Shown: positions 1 to 9,889, counted from the stretch's first letter. The stretch: DNA of 64,000 nucleotides from Candidatus Amarobacter glycogenicus (GCA_016719395.1 JADJZF010000011.1:139534-203533), one strand, 5' to 3'. Notes: generated by a model not told the origin, from the sequence alone. Made by a program: numbers and translations.

Positions 1-1219
1 CGTGGTGGGCACGGGGTTGTGGGGGTCGTAGATGTAGCGGTCGGGCGGCTGTGGGCCGGGTGCGTCCCGGGTGAGGACGCCGTCGCCCGCCGCCGTACGG
101 GCGTTGCCGCCGCTGGCGAGGAAGAAGCGGGTGAACTGCGTTCCGGGCAAGGGCCAGTCGTCGCCTTCGCGCCACTGGTCGGCGCCCATGACGAAGTAGC
201 GAACTCCGGGAAGGTGGACGTCGCGCCCGCGAAGGTAGCGGTCGAAGAAGGCGAGGTGGGCGGCCCAGGCGGGGGTGCTGCCAGTCGGCGTGCTGCCCGC
301 GGCCGTGCCGAAGTTGAGCCCACCCTGGTACGGCGGCAGGCTGCGATTGTGCGCCCAGGGCCACAGATCAGGTGTTGGCTTTGCCGCGCCGCGCTGCTGC
401 CGCCGCCCTTTCGCATTTCGCCGAAACCGATGAAGGTGGAGCCTGCGAAGAGGTCGTACCACCCGCCGCTATGGAGGCAGGGTACGGCTACGCGTTCGAA
501 GTTCCAGAGCAGGTCAGATGGCCGCGCACCTGGTGGGAGCGGGTCGAGGATGACAGTCCCGAATTGCTCGACCGCCGGTCCGAGTGCAGGGGCAGCGCGT
601 CTCGGAGGGGCAGGTGGCGGAGCAGGCCATCGAGGTCCGTGCCGGCCCGCGCAGTCCACGCCCGAAGAGCCGAGGCATCGCCACCGCCAGCTTCGGTCCT
701 GGCGGCGATATCGACGACCATCATCGCGAGCCAGCTGAGGGTGTCTTCCAGCATGACGGCGCCTTTCAACTGTCGTTCGCTCCAGTTGATCGGGCTGGCG
801 TCGGCGATGCCGGGTGCTATGGCGCGGAGTGAAGGGGGCTGCGCGATCGCTGCCTCCCACTGGACGCGGCCGCCATATGAAGCGCCGTACATACCGACAG
901 CCCCGTCGCACCACGGTTGCGAAGCGACCCACTCGACAGCGTCGTAGCTATCGTCTCCTTCGGGTATACCGGGTACGTAGTCCCCATCCGAAGCGAAGCG
1001 GCCGCGGGTGTCCTGGATGACGACGGCGAAACCCTCGCGGGCCGCGGCAATTGCGCTCACGAAGTCGTGGTGGAAGTAGCCGTGCTTGCCGTACGGCGTG
1101 CGCGTGAGCAGCGCGGGGTAGCGGCTGCCGTCGTCCGGGCGGAAGACGTCGGCGCGGAGGGTGACGCCGTCACGGGTCTGCATGGGGACGTCGTGGTCGA
1201 TGCGGATGGATGTGGTCAT
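1..1219 (-). CDS. CocE/NonD family hydrolase, partial, frame-broken
   Basis: Alpha/beta-hydrolase of the X-Pro dipeptidyl-peptidase/cocaine-esterase family, which hydrolyses esters or amides; the substrate cannot be read from sequence. Residues 17-30 (RDGVTLRADVFRPD) and GASYGG with nucleophile Ser114 are diagnostic. ATG at 1219 has AGGAAGGAG just upstream. The frame is lost near 500-590; downstream pieces in other frames still read like the family (WYDLFAGSTFIGFG, then HLICGPWAHN across a break near 360), and the reading continues through RYIYDP to base 1. The gene therefore extends beyond the left edge and contains at least two indels, probably sequence errors. It is last in a minus-strand run, 33 bases after a SnoaL gene. 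Confidence 0.8.
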
Positions 1220-1252
1220 GGTGTTCTCCTTCCTGTGCTTTTCCTGGGCGGT

Positions 1253-1969
1253 TTACCAGTCGGCCTGCGCGAATCCGGCGAACCACGACTCGACGAACTT
1301 GCCGTCCTCGACCCGCCAGACCTGCACGAAACCGTGCTGGCGCCCGCGGTCGTCACCGATCACACCCACCCTGTCGCCGGCGGCGAGTGCCCGGTATGGC
1401 GCCACCGGTCCCGGCGGTAACGCCCCGTACTTGGCCTGGAGACGCTCGGCGTGTTCCTCAGCTGTGACCTCGAACGTCCCGGCCGCTTCGTGCCGGATGA
1501 AGACAGGCCCGCACAGCTCCGGTGCCAACTCCGCGAAGCGGCGCCCGGCATACATCTCCTCGTACCAGCGGCGCAGGAGGGCCTTGTTCGCCTCGGGGTC
1601 GCCTTCGCCGATCGGCGGCGCACTGGGCCAGGCTACGGGCACGGCCGCCGAGACCCACGATTCGACCAGCCTCCCCCCGGCGACGCGGTAGGCCTGCACG
1701 CTGCTGACTGGCCCCTGCTGGCCGTCTCGCGTCCAGGTGACGAACGCCATGTCGTCTTCGGCGAAGGCGACCTGGTCGAACCTGACCGGTCCGGGGTTCC
1801 GCGCCCGGATCTCCCGCGCGTATTCCTCGGCAGTGACCACGCGGGTGCCACCAGGTTCGTGGCGGATGTACTCGGGCCCGGCGAACTCGGGGACACGGTC
1901 CCAATCGGCGCGAGCCCAGACGAGGTCGTTCCAGGCCTGGACGACGCGAAGGGTGTCTTCCGCGGTCAT
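1253..1969 (-). CDS. Tandem SnoaL/NTF2-like domain protein
   Basis: A 238-residue protein made of two NTF2-like (SnoaL, ester-cyclase type) alpha+beta barrels, about residues 1-110 and 120-238. Each half has the pattern of a helical start (VVQAWND..., ALLRRWYEEMY...), an IRHE segment, VTAEE(Y/H)A, and a final ...(L/F)VESW strand, so the gene looks like an internal duplication. The family includes polyketide cyclases, small hydrolases and non-catalytic binding proteins; no specific reaction can be assigned. ATG at 1969 overlaps the stop of the phosphatase gene upstream by ATGA, implying coupled translation in one operon. Confidence 0.8.
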   Translation of the reverse strand: MTAEDTLRVVQAWNDLVWARADWDRVPEFAGPEYIRHEPGGTRVVTAEEYAREIRARNPGPVRFDQVAFAEDDMAFVTWTRDGQQGPVSSVQAYRVAGGRLVESWVSAAVPVAWPSAPPIGEGDPEANKALLRRWYEEMYAGRRFAELAPELCGPVFIRHEAAGTFEVTAEEHAERLQAKYGALPPGPVAPYRALAAGDRVGVIGDDRGRQHGFVQVWRVEDGKFVESWFAGFAQADW

Positions 1970-2778
1970 TGGTCCTTCTCCATTCCAAGCGGCTCCAGCG
2001 TCGCCGTCGCCTCCGGCACGAGCAGCGCCTCCTCGAGCGTCGCGAGACATCCCTCGGCGACGCCGATGCCGAGGGCGTAGTCGCGCACCGAGCCGTACTC
2101 CGCCCGAACGCCTTCCAGGAGGGTGAGCATCGCCTCGGCAGCTGGGGGAGCGCCGGTCTGGGCGAGGATCCGTGCGCCGCGTTTCGCAAGCTCGGCGCCT
2201 TCGCCGCCCTGTGCCGCGACGGCTGCCAACAAGTCTCGGAAGCTCCCCGGATCGAAATAGCGGGCCGACAGTTGGAAGTCCGCTGCGATGTCCGTGTCGA
2301 GGACGCCGAGGCCGCCGAGGACGATGGCGGCGAACATGCCCGTCCGGTCCTTGCCCTGCGAGCAGTGAAATACTGCCGGGAGACTCGACTCGCCGGCCAA
2401 CGCGTCGATCCCGGCCTTCAACTGCGCCCGCGCGCTTGGGTGGCGCATGTACGAGAGGCTTGCCTCCGGCCACCTGGCAAGCAGGTCCTGGTCCACCCAT
2501 TCCGGTTCGAGCGCCAACGGCCGGTAGGAACGTGCTTCCCGGGAGAGCGTGCCGACCAGCAGCCTGATTGACGAGCCGCTGCGGAAGTCGATTACCGTCG
2601 AGATCCCGAGCGCTCGCACCCTCTCGATGTCCGCGGGCGTCATCAGCGAGGGGTCCCCGCTGCGGAAGAGTGTCCGCCAGCGGGTGGTGCGGCCATCCGC
2701 AGTCTGGTATCCGCCGAGGTCGCGGAAGTTCGTGCAGCCTTCCAAAGAGAGGTGTCGTTCCGGGACTCCTGTGGTCAT
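1966..2778 (-). CDS. Tyrosine-protein phosphatase (PTP3-like)
   Basis: Cytoplasmic cysteine phosphatase, 270 residues. The N-terminal NFRDLGGY signature (about residues 17-24) and the P-loop HCSQGKDRTG with catalytic Cys139 and Arg145 identify the bacterial PTP3/LipA-like family, whose members dephosphorylate phosphotyrosine and sometimes phosphoinositides. No signal peptide is visible. It overlaps the genes on both sides by 4 bases (ATGA), so it is embedded in the amidase-SnoaL-SnoaL operon; what it contributes there is unknown. Start ATG at 2778. Confidence 0.85.
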   Translation of the reverse strand: MTTGVPERHLSLEGCTNFRDLGGYQTADGRTTRWRTLFRSGDPSLMTPADIERVRALGISTVIDFRSGSSIRLLVGTLSREARSYRPLALEPEWVDQDLLARWPEASLSYMRHPSARAQLKAGIDALAGESSLPAVFHCSQGKDRTGMFAAIVLGGLGVLDTDIAADFQLSARYFDPGSFRDLLAAVAAQGGEGAELAKRGARILAQTGAPPAAEAMLTLLEGVRAEYGSVRDYALGIGVAEGCLATLEEALLVPEATATLEPLGMEKDQ

Positions 2779-3571
2779 GGGGAGCCGTCGGTTCTCGCCA
2801 TCTGGCGCATCACCCCGGCCATGTCCATGTCGATCCAGATGCGCCGCATGAGTCCGCGCTCGACCTCCACGGTGCTCGTGCCGTGGAACTCCACGCGGTT
2901 GCCGGAGGCCGGGATGCCCGCCCAGTCCGCCAGGTGCGTCCCGGTGCCGCGCCAGCGCAGCACGGCGATGTCGCCGTCGCAGGTGAGGGAGAGCGTTTCG
3001 CGGTGCCAGTCGGGGAAGGCGCGCAGCGAACCCTGCATGCTCGCCAACTGGCCCTCGCGCGACGTCTGCGTTTGCTGCCCGTTGACCCAGACCTCCGCAT
3101 TCGCGGCGATGCAGGCGGCGTAGGCGTCGATGTCGCCTGCGTTCTCAGCGTCGACCAGCCTCCGGACAAGCTGGAGGTTCGCCTCGCGGCGCAACTCCCC
3201 CATCACGTCCCGCTGGAACGCCTGGGCCTCTGCGATGTGGCCGTCGCGGAAGGTGAAGACCGAACAGCCAGACCAATCGAGCGGGATACCCGTCGGTTCG
3301 ATGCCCATCCAACGCCCCTGGTGGGTGGCAGTGACTCGCCAGACGAGCGCCACCGAGTCGTCCTCCACCACCTCCTGAAGGTATTCACGCCTGTAGTCTG
3401 GAAACGCCGCCCAGAAGCCGGCGTCGAACCCCTTCAGGGTCTCCCGTCTCGCAGCGGTGTGCCCTTGAGCACGACATCCTCGGCGTAGATAGCCGCAGTG
3501 CCTTCGGCGTCGTGCGCCTGGTCGGCAGCCTTGAACTTCTCCCAGAGGGCGCGGGTTTCTTCGGCGGACAT
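2775..3571 (-). CDS. Tandem SnoaL-like protein with one frame break
   Basis: A second protein with two NTF2/SnoaL-like domains, about 265 residues when the break is repaired. The first part reads MSAEETRALWEKF to PLRDG in one frame; from about 3440 the protein resumes as ETLKGFDAGFWAAFPDY and runs without interruption to the stop. The two halves share the FPD(Y/W) and W.GT/AT patterns typical of ester cyclases. ATG at 3571 comes one base after the amidase stop (TGACATG). The single indel lies in a G/C-rich stretch near 3438-3450 and is probably a sequence error. Function is not assignable beyond family. Confidence 0.7.
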
Positions 3572-3572
3572 G

Positions 3573-4982
3573 TCACGTCTCCAGTCTGTCGGCGTCGGCG
3601 AGCGGCGCGCGACGTTGGTGCCAGTCAGTCGCCTGCTCATAGGCGTGACCGGCGGCGATGAGCGTCTCCTCGGCCAGGTGGCGCCCGATCAGCTGGAGGC
3701 TCGCTGGCATGCCGTCCTGGGTGAACCCGCAGGGAACAGAAATCGTCGGGCTCCCGGAGAGGTCGAACGGCACCGTGAAGCGCATGGAGCGAGCAAGCAC
3801 TTCCGGGCTCGGCTCGGTGCCAATCGGCGGTGTGGCCAGGCCAACCGTGGGAGTTAGAAGGACATCGACGCTCTCGAACAGGTGCGCGAGTTCGCCGGCA
3901 AGACGCAATCGGGCTTCGTGGGCCGAGGCGTACACCGTAGCCGGGAGCGCCAGGCCAGCTTCGAGCATTCCGCGGGTGGAGGGACCGTAGGCGTCCGCGT
4001 TTTCCGGGAAGAGCCCCGCGTGGCTGACCGCCGCTTCCGCCGCGGCGATCGCCTGCCAGGTCATCACCAGGGCATCGTTGGCAGGCACCTTGACCGGGAT
4101 GATTTGCGCGCCAAGTGTCTCGAACACCTCGCGCGTGGCCAGGACCAACCCGGTTACCTCCGGGTCGAGACCGTCGGTATTCCAGCGCTCGTCGATGCCG
4201 ATCCGGAGCCCGCGCAGACCGCCGCGGACAGCCGACCGGTAGTCCGGAACGGGCGCCTGCAAGGCGGTTGGGTCGCGACCGTCAGCGCCCGCGATCGCGG
4301 TCAGGACGGTCGCTGCATCGGCCACGGTGCGACACATCGGACCGACGTGGTCGAGGGAGGGTGCGAGCGGGAAGACGCCGGCGCGAGACACCCTCCCCCA
4401 CGTGGGCTTGATCCCGACAACCCCACATGCTGCCGAAGGGAAGCGGATGGAACCTCCGGTGTCACTCCCCAGTGATGCGAAGCAAAGCCCCCCAGCGGTG
4501 GCCACGCCCGGGCCGCTGGAGGACACACCGGTCCAGCGGCCGGCATTCCAGGGATTCACGGGAACGGCCACGGACGGGTGATGATCGAACATCGCGCCCT
4601 CGCTCAGGGCCAGTTTGCCGAGGATGACTGCGCCCGCGGCCTCCAGTCGCTCAACCACGGTCGACGTGCGTTGCGCCGGCCGCTCGCGCAAGATGGCCGT
4701 CCCCGCGGTGGTGGGGACACCCTCGATATCGCAGAGGTCCTTCACTGCGATCGGCACTCCGTGAAGCGGGCCACGGGGACGCCCTGCCGCTATCTCCTCG
4801 GCGGCCCGCCTGGCCTGCGCCACCGCCCGGTCCGCGAGGACAACCACGTATGCGTGAAGCGCCGGGTCGAGCCGGCCGATTCGGGCGAGAATCGCCTCCG
4901 TCACCTCGACCGGGGATATCTCGTCGGCGGCGATGCGCTGCTCGAGTTCCGTCGCTGTCAGCCAGTGGATGTCGGATTGCAT
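3573..4982 (-). CDS. Amidase (amidase-signature family)
   Basis: Hydrolyses an amide bond to a carboxylate and ammonia or an amine. The Ser-Ser-Lys triad is visible: Lys81 in IAVKD, cis-Ser156 in VSSSGPG and nucleophile Ser178 in GSDTGGSIR. Length 469 residues is normal for the family. It could be confused with GatA, but no gatB or gatC is nearby and the neighbours are catabolic, so a stand-alone amidase is more likely. Second or third gene of the minus-strand operon, 130 bases after the SDR gene; its stop almost touches the next start. Confidence 0.88.
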   Translation of the reverse strand: MQSDIHWLTATELEQRIAADEISPVEVTEAILARIGRLDPALHAYVVVLADRAVAQARRAAEEIAAGRPRGPLHGVPIAVKDLCDIEGVPTTAGTAILRERPAQRTSTVVERLEAAGAVILGKLALSEGAMFDHHPSVAVPVNPWNAGRWTGVSSSGPGVATAGGLCFASLGSDTGGSIRFPSAACGVVGIKPTWGRVSRAGVFPLAPSLDHVGPMCRTVADAATVLTAIAGADGRDPTALQAPVPDYRSAVRGGLRGLRIGIDERWNTDGLDPEVTGLVLATREVFETLGAQIIPVKVPANDALVMTWQAIAAAEAAVSHAGLFPENADAYGPSTRGMLEAGLALPATVYASAHEARLRLAGELAHLFESVDVLLTPTVGLATPPIGTEPSPEVLARSMRFTVPFDLSGSPTISVPCGFTQDGMPASLQLIGRHLAEETLIAAGHAYEQATDWHQRRAPLADADRLET

Positions 4983-5112
4983 CGCTCTAACCTCTTTCTC
5001 GAGGTCGCGTTTGTGCCGCCGGTTCCCGAGCGTTCCAGCGTTCCGTTGAACCCCCGGCCAGGCTCCAGATTCTGCTCCGCGAGCGTCGTCATCCCCGATT
5101 CCCCCTTCGGAT

Positions 5113-5952
5113 TCACTTCGCCTTCGGTGCCGCTTTGCCGGCAGCTTCTTCCAGCTGGCGGTGGCGCAGGACCATCCGCTCGAACGACTCCGCGGAACCG
5201 GCCAGGATGTAGAGTTGCTCTCCCCGGATCCCTTCGATCACCGCCTGCGCGACCGTCGACGGCTCCATCACGCCCGGCATCGACGACATCGCCAGGGGCG
5301 GCACGGGCATCGCCGCATCACGCATGATCCGCGAACGCTCCCGCTCGGAATGGATGCCCATGTCCGTGTTCACCCAGGTGGGGCAGAGGACGGACGCTCT
5401 CAAAGCGGCCCCCTCTGCCTTCAGTTCGGCGGCGAGGCTTTCTGTGATCGCAACGACCGCATGTTTTGAGGCCGAATAAGGGGCCATCCCTGCCACACCC
5501 GGGTTCAGTCCCGCGCTCGACGCAGTATTCAGGATCTGACCCTCCTGACCGCCCTCGCGCATCCTCGGCACGAACGCATGGATGCCGCGGATCACCCCGA
5601 AGAGGTTGATATTCAGCAACCAGCGCCATGTCTCGGGGGAGTGTTCCCATGCGCGGTCCGTCGTGACGGTACCGACCCCCGCGTTGTTGCAGAGCACATG
5701 CACGGCCCCCCACTCCTGGTAGACACGCTCGGCGAGCGCCTCGACGGACGCGGCATCCGCGACATCCGTCTGTTGTGCGAGTACCGTCGCTCCCGCGCTC
5801 CGCAGCCGTTCGGCGGCCGCATCGAGCGAAGGTTGATGGACATCGGCCAGCGCCACGCGCATCCCTTCACGCGCGAAACGCTCCGCCAGCGCGAACCCAA
5901 TTCCATTGGCTGCTCCAGTAACAACGGCCACTTTCCCCGTGAACTCCTGCAT
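5113..5952 (-). CDS. SDR family NAD(P)-dependent oxidoreductase
   Basis: Classical short-chain dehydrogenase/reductase, 279 residues. The TGAANGIG cofactor loop lies at 12-19, NNAG at 89-92 and the Ser146-Tyr159-Lys163 triad in TASSAG...YSASK. I chose ATG at 5952, preceded by GGAGG at good spacing; upstream codons in the same frame belong to the neighbouring transporter remnant. The C-terminal tail is Lys/Ala-rich. Likely oxidises or reduces an alcohol/ketone intermediate in the same pathway as the following amidase and CocE-type hydrolase. Confidence 0.88.
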   Translation of the reverse strand: MQEFTGKVAVVTGAANGIGFALAERFAREGMRVALADVHQPSLDAAAERLRSAGATVLAQQTDVADAASVEALAERVYQEWGAVHVLCNNAGVGTVTTDRAWEHSPETWRWLLNINLFGVIRGIHAFVPRMREGGQEGQILNTASSAGLNPGVAGMAPYSASKHAVVAITESLAAELKAEGAALRASVLCPTWVNTDMGIHSERERSRIMRDAAMPVPPLAMSSMPGVMEPSTVAQAVIEGIRGEQLYILAGSAESFERMVLRHRQLEEAAGKAAPKAK

Positions 5953-7035
5953 GCCAGAACCTCCTGGTCGTTTCGATCTTGCTTCGCGGTTCTCGACGCA
6001 CCACCACGCCCGCGGCGACGAGAAGGACCCCAACGACGCGAAGAAGGCTGATCTCCCGCTCGATGGCGCCGAACGCCCCGATCTCGTCCATGACCAGGGA
6101 AGCCAGAGACGCTACCCAGGGTGCTGGATGCGAAGAAGAACCGAGGCTCAGGCGCACCAGCAACCAGGTGATGAGCAGGAGGGTCGCCACCGAGATGATT
6201 CCGCTGGAGAGGTAGTACCACGCGATCCCCGCACCGACATGAGCGGCACAAGGCAAAGACCAGCAGCCACCACCATGCTCCAGCCTGGTTGAGCGGACGA
6301 AGGAACGCCGGGCGCGGTGCCTCGAAGCGCCGAGACGGCGAGCAGCCGCGACGCCGCCGACCAGCGTGACCAGGTGCAGGCAGGTCGCCTCCTCGCCCCC
6401 CGCGCTTCCGGCCAACGGCGGCGATCATCGCCATGGAAAAGGCCGCTAACGCCCCAAAGGCGATGCCGCGCATGAACGGCAAGTCCGGGAATCCTCAACA
6501 GCGGCGGCCCGCGCGTGCCCCATCTCAGGCGCCCTCACCAGGACGACGCCAACGCCGACCAGGGCGAGCCCGCCAGTCGCGGGCGGTAACGGCTCGCCGT
6601 GCTGTCGAGCCGAAGACCCGAAGTGGTCGAAGGCGAGGGCGCCCGGCCACAACTTCCCAACGTCAACGCGAGAACGTAGAGCGCGAGCCCGAGGTCTGCG
6701 ACGAGGCGTGGGGCGAGCACGAGCCAGATCGAAACGAGGCCGGCGAGGCCAACCCACCGGGGAAGCCCGCGAACGGCCAGCCCAGGCAGGCCCGGCAGAG
6801 AAGGACCAGCCCGGAGAAGGCAAGCGCAGTGTCCAGAGGGGCCGAGAACTTTGTCCGTCCCTCGTCGAGGGCGATCCACAACAGCAGGCGGCAAGGACCG
6901 GGCGGCGCTCATCGGCATGATCAGCGACGCCTCCCGCGCCTGCCCTTGCCGGGACGGCGCCCATAATGGCCGCTTGAACGTCCCAAGGACGATGCCAAAG
7001 GCGAACGTCAGCGCAAGGCTAATACCAACATCCAC
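5953..7035 (-). pseudogene. DMT transporter of YdcZ/DUF606 type, duplicated, many frame breaks
   Basis: Pieces in all three minus frames assemble into two YdcZ-like membrane domains in tandem. Domain 1 (about 7035-6520) starts VDVGISLALTFAFGIVLG at a GTG with GGAGG upstream, and contains VLAPRLVADLGLALYVLAL and AFDHFG. Domain 2 (about 6480-5980) has GIAFGALAAFSMAMIAAVG, then SLVMDEIGAFG and LLRVVGVLLVAAGVVV, a strong match to the family's last helices. At least five or six indels are needed, far more than in any neighbour, so this is either a real pseudogene or a badly sequenced stretch. The C-terminal end is unclear and may overlap the SDR start. Family known for small-molecule export; substrate unknown. 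Confidence 0.6.
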
Positions 7036-7271
7036 GAAGCTGCCTCCGCCCACTCAAGGGGGCGAAAATCTACGTCTGCGGCATGACTCGGCAGAGCGTT
7101 TGGGGCAGCCCCGTCATCACCCTCAGGAGAGTGACGCGAAGGGCACCGTTCAGCCGGGCGGTACCCTAGCGGATTCAGTTCATCTTTTCAACAGATAGTC
7201 GTTCGCTAATGGAGACGGAGATGCTGCGGCCCTCGATCGTCTCCGGGGCGTCCCACTGAACCGCTGTTGGT

Positions 7272-8822
7272 GTGGCGTCGGGCGCGCGCGATACTGGACC
7301 AGTGGTTCGACCGAAAGCGAGTGTGACCCAGTCGCCCGTGTGGGGCATGGCCATCGTCGCCCTCGTGCTGGGCACCTTGACTGCCGTACTTGCTCCCCTT
7401 CTCAGCGAGGGCCAGGTCACCAACGTCGCGCTGCTCTACCTGTTCGTGACACTCGCGGCTGCAGCCCTCTGGGGGCTCCGGCTGGGACTTGTGACCGCCG
7501 TCATCGCCGACCTGCTCGTCAACTTCTTCTTCATCCCGCCCCTGCACCGGTTCACCGTCCAACGAGCTGAGCATGCCGTGACCCTTTTCCTCTTCCTGGC
7601 CTTCGCGGTCGTCGGAGCGGCGATGCTTTCCAGGTTCCGGGCCCAGGTCATACGAGCGAACGCGCGCAACGCCGAAACAGACGTGCTGCTCGAGGTTTCG
7701 CGGCAACTCGCACGCGAGCCAAACACTCGCGTTGCCATGGACAAGCTGTGCGGAGTGATCGGGCGTTCGCTGGGGGCCAGGGGATGCTCCATTGTCCTGG
7801 CGGACCCCCTCGAAGTCGTTGGCGCGACGCTCGACTCCGTGTCTGCGGCTTCTCCCCGGCGCGATGAAGCAGCAGTCGTGAACGAAGCGATCCGTTCCCG
7901 CCAGCTGGTCCGCCTGAACGGCCGGGGCCGTCCTGGAGCATCGCCCGCCGGCGCGCCCATGACCTTCGTCCCGCTCGCGGGAACCACCCCGGGCGTCCTC
8001 AGACTGGTCGGACCGTTCACTCCCCCCGCGGGCGTCGAGTCGTCGAAGCTCCTCGGTGCCCTGGCCGATGAAGCCAGCCTGGCGCTCGACCGCGTCATCC
8101 TCGCTCGCGAAGCCATGCGCGCGGAAGCGCTGGAACGGTCCGAGGAGATGAAGTCGACGCTTCTCTCGAGCGTGTCGCACGACTTGCGGTCGCCACTGAC
8201 GGCGATAAAGGCCGCCGTCTCCAGCCTTCGCGACAGCACCGTCGCGTGGTCGAAGGGCGACACCGAAGCGTTCCTGGAGACGATCGAGTCACAGGCGGAC
8301 CGCCTTTCGAGGACCGTCGGCAACCTCCTGGAGATGAGCCGGCTGGAAGCGGGAGTCACTGTCCGTTTCGAGGCCGTCGAGGTAGGCCCGTTGCTCGAAG
8401 AGGTCGCGCTCGCCACCGCAGCGGCAACCGTCGGCCGGGCACTTACGACGGCATCAGCGCCGGGTTTGTGGGTTCGCGCGGACTACGCCCTCGCCCTCCA
8501 GGCGATCACCAACCTCGTTGAAAATGCGGCGAAATACTCGACACCTGGCGCGCCGATAGCCATCGAAGCGGCCTCCCGACCGGGCCGCGTCTCCATTCGG
8601 GTCTCCGATAAAGGACCGGGTATCCCCGTGGACGACCTGCCCCACATCTTCGAGAAGTTCTATCGTGGCTCGAAGACAGGCACGGCAAAGGGGAGCGGCC
8701 TTGGCCTCGCACTGGTGAAGGCGATGGTTGAGGCGTGTGGAGGGACAGTCAGCGTGGCATCCTCCCCTGCGGGTTCCGTTTTCGAAGTCGAACTCACCGC
8801 CGCAAGAGCGCCCGGCCAATGA
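7272..8822 (+). CDS. kdpD: Sensor histidine kinase, C-terminal half of KdpD
   Basis: Membrane sensor kinase expected to report K+ limitation or osmotic stress. It starts directly with a DUF4118-type block of hydrophobic helices (about residues 25-120, including NFFFIPP, typical of KdpD), followed by a GAF-like region (about 130-280), HisKA with His303 in VSHDLRSPL, and HATPase_c with N-box NLVENAAKYS, DKGPGIP and GSGLGLAL. The cytoplasmic KdpD/UspA part is absent here and sits in a separate gene at 14906. GTG at 7272 is the longest start; GTG at 7302 is possible. Stop overlaps the KdpE start (ATGA). Confidence 0.85.
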   Translation: MASGARDTGPVVRPKASVTQSPVWGMAIVALVLGTLTAVLAPLLSEGQVTNVALLYLFVTLAAAALWGLRLGLVTAVIADLLVNFFFIPPLHRFTVQRAEHAVTLFLFLAFAVVGAAMLSRFRAQVIRANARNAETDVLLEVSRQLAREPNTRVAMDKLCGVIGRSLGARGCSIVLADPLEVVGATLDSVSAASPRRDEAAVVNEAIRSRQLVRLNGRGRPGASPAGAPMTFVPLAGTTPGVLRLVGPFTPPAGVESSKLLGALADEASLALDRVILAREAMRAEALERSEEMKSTLLSSVSHDLRSPLTAIKAAVSSLRDSTVAWSKGDTEAFLETIESQADRLSRTVGNLLEMSRLEAGVTVRFEAVEVGPLLEEVALATAAATVGRALTTASAPGLWVRADYALALQAITNLVENAAKYSTPGAPIAIEAASRPGRVSIRVSDKGPGIPVDDLPHIFEKFYRGSKTGTAKGSGLGLALVKAMVEACGGTVSVASSPAGSVFEVELTAARAPGQ

Positions 8823-9517
8823 GCGGCCTCCGCGTCCTCGTGGTCGATGATGACGTCGCCATTCTTCGCGCCGTCCGGCGCGGTTTGGAAGCGCATGGGT
8901 ATCGTGTGGATGTCTTGCAGTCCGGTGCCGAGGTGCTCACCGAATTTCGACGGTCCAGGCCGGACGTCATCCTCCTCGACCTCCTCTTGCCCGATGCCGA
9001 CGGCGTCGATCTCTGTCGGGCGATTCGTGCGGAAGCGAACGTCCCGGTGATCGTCCTCAGCGCCGTCGGCGACGATCGCCGCAAAGTGCAGGCGCTCGAT
9101 GAAGGCGCCGATGACTACCTGGTCAAGCCGTTCAGCATGGCGGAACTCGAAGCGCGCATTCGCGCCGCCATTCGGCGGACGACGCCATCAGCCTCGGAGA
9201 CGCTCTCTGCCGGGTCGATTGAGATGGACGTCACGCGCCGCCGGGTCGCTGTCGCCGGCGCGGAGGTGCACCTGACTCCCCGCGAATATGACCTGCTGCG
9301 CCTGCTCCTGGCCTATCCCGGCCGCCTCCTCACCCAGCGGCACCTGCTTGCCACGGTCTGGGGACCCGAGTTCCAGGACGACACGCATATCCTTCGGACG
9401 TTCATTCATCAGCTGCGCAACAAGCTCTCGATGGCGTCGCGGGAGGTCGGGGCAATGATCGTCAACGATCCCGGCGTGGGCTATCGGATCGAAGTGCCCC
9501 GGGACGAACCCCCCTGA
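8819..9517 (+). CDS. kdpE: Response regulator KdpE
   Basis: OmpR-family DNA-binding regulator, 232 residues. The receiver domain has acidic DDD at 10-12, phosphoacceptor Asp54 and Lys103; the C-terminal winged helix has LTPREYDLLRLLL and the Trans_reg_C recognition region (ILRTFIHQLRNKL). It is translationally coupled to the sensor half upstream and lies before the K+-pump genes, so it most likely activates kdpFABC on phosphorylation. Nothing is missing from the fold. Confidence 0.9.
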   Translation: MSGLRVLVVDDDVAILRAVRRGLEAHGYRVDVLQSGAEVLTEFRRSRPDVILLDLLLPDADGVDLCRAIRAEANVPVIVLSAVGDDRRKVQALDEGADDYLVKPFSMAELEARIRAAIRRTTPSASETLSAGSIEMDVTRRRVAVAGAEVHLTPREYDLLRLLLAYPGRLLTQRHLLATVWGPEFQDDTHILRTFIHQLRNKLSMASREVGAMIVNDPGVGYRIEVPRDEPP

Positions 9518-9521
9518 TCCC

Positions 9522-9550
9522 GTCAGGAGATCGTTCCACGGGAACGTGAC
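9522..9550 (+). other. Hairpin after kdpE
   Basis: Inverted repeat: CGTTCC-ACG-GGAACG at 9532-9546, flanked by GTCA at 9522 and TGAC at 9547 which also pair, giving a two-part stem. There is no T-run, so it is either a non-canonical terminator or a protein-binding site ahead of the next genes. A further short repeat, GTACC-8 bases-GGTAC at 9695-9712, precedes the next start and is another operator candidate. Confidence 0.4.
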
Positions 9551-9721
9551 ACCCGGGCCCGTCCGGTGCCGATCTGACTGCCATCGCCGCTCCGCGGGGC
9601 GCAGTTCCACACCAACGCCAGGATGAGGGCGCTACCGCGGGCGAAAAAGCTGACACTTCCCGAACGCCGCCGGCGCTTTTCAGAGACGCACCCCGTACCG
9701 GTGCAAAGGTACGCTGTGCCC

Positions 9722-9889
9722 ATGGTCACGCATCTCGTTTATAAGGAAGAGCACTACGCCAACCCGGCAGCATGCGTTGAACGTATCCGCCGGTGCCTGG
9801 GTCTCGGCTGGATCCTCACCCAGATTCGCGGGCCCGCTAGCGGACCGTTCGTGGCCCTCTACCAGATCGAGATGGAGGACACCCCTTGA
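9722..9889 (+). CDS. Small conserved-looking protein, 55 residues, unknown function
   Basis: I do not recognise this protein. It is soluble, begins MVTHLVYKEEHYANP, has one Cys-containing helix-like stretch (CVERIRRCLGLGW) and ends in a strand-like segment (FVALYQIEMED). It overlaps the TTG start of the following receiver gene (TTGA), which argues that it is translated. It sits 205 bases after kdpE, in a gap that probably contains the promoter for the second half of the locus. Confidence 0.55.
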   Translation: MVTHLVYKEEHYANPAACVERIRRCLGLGWILTQIRGPASGPFVALYQIEMEDTP

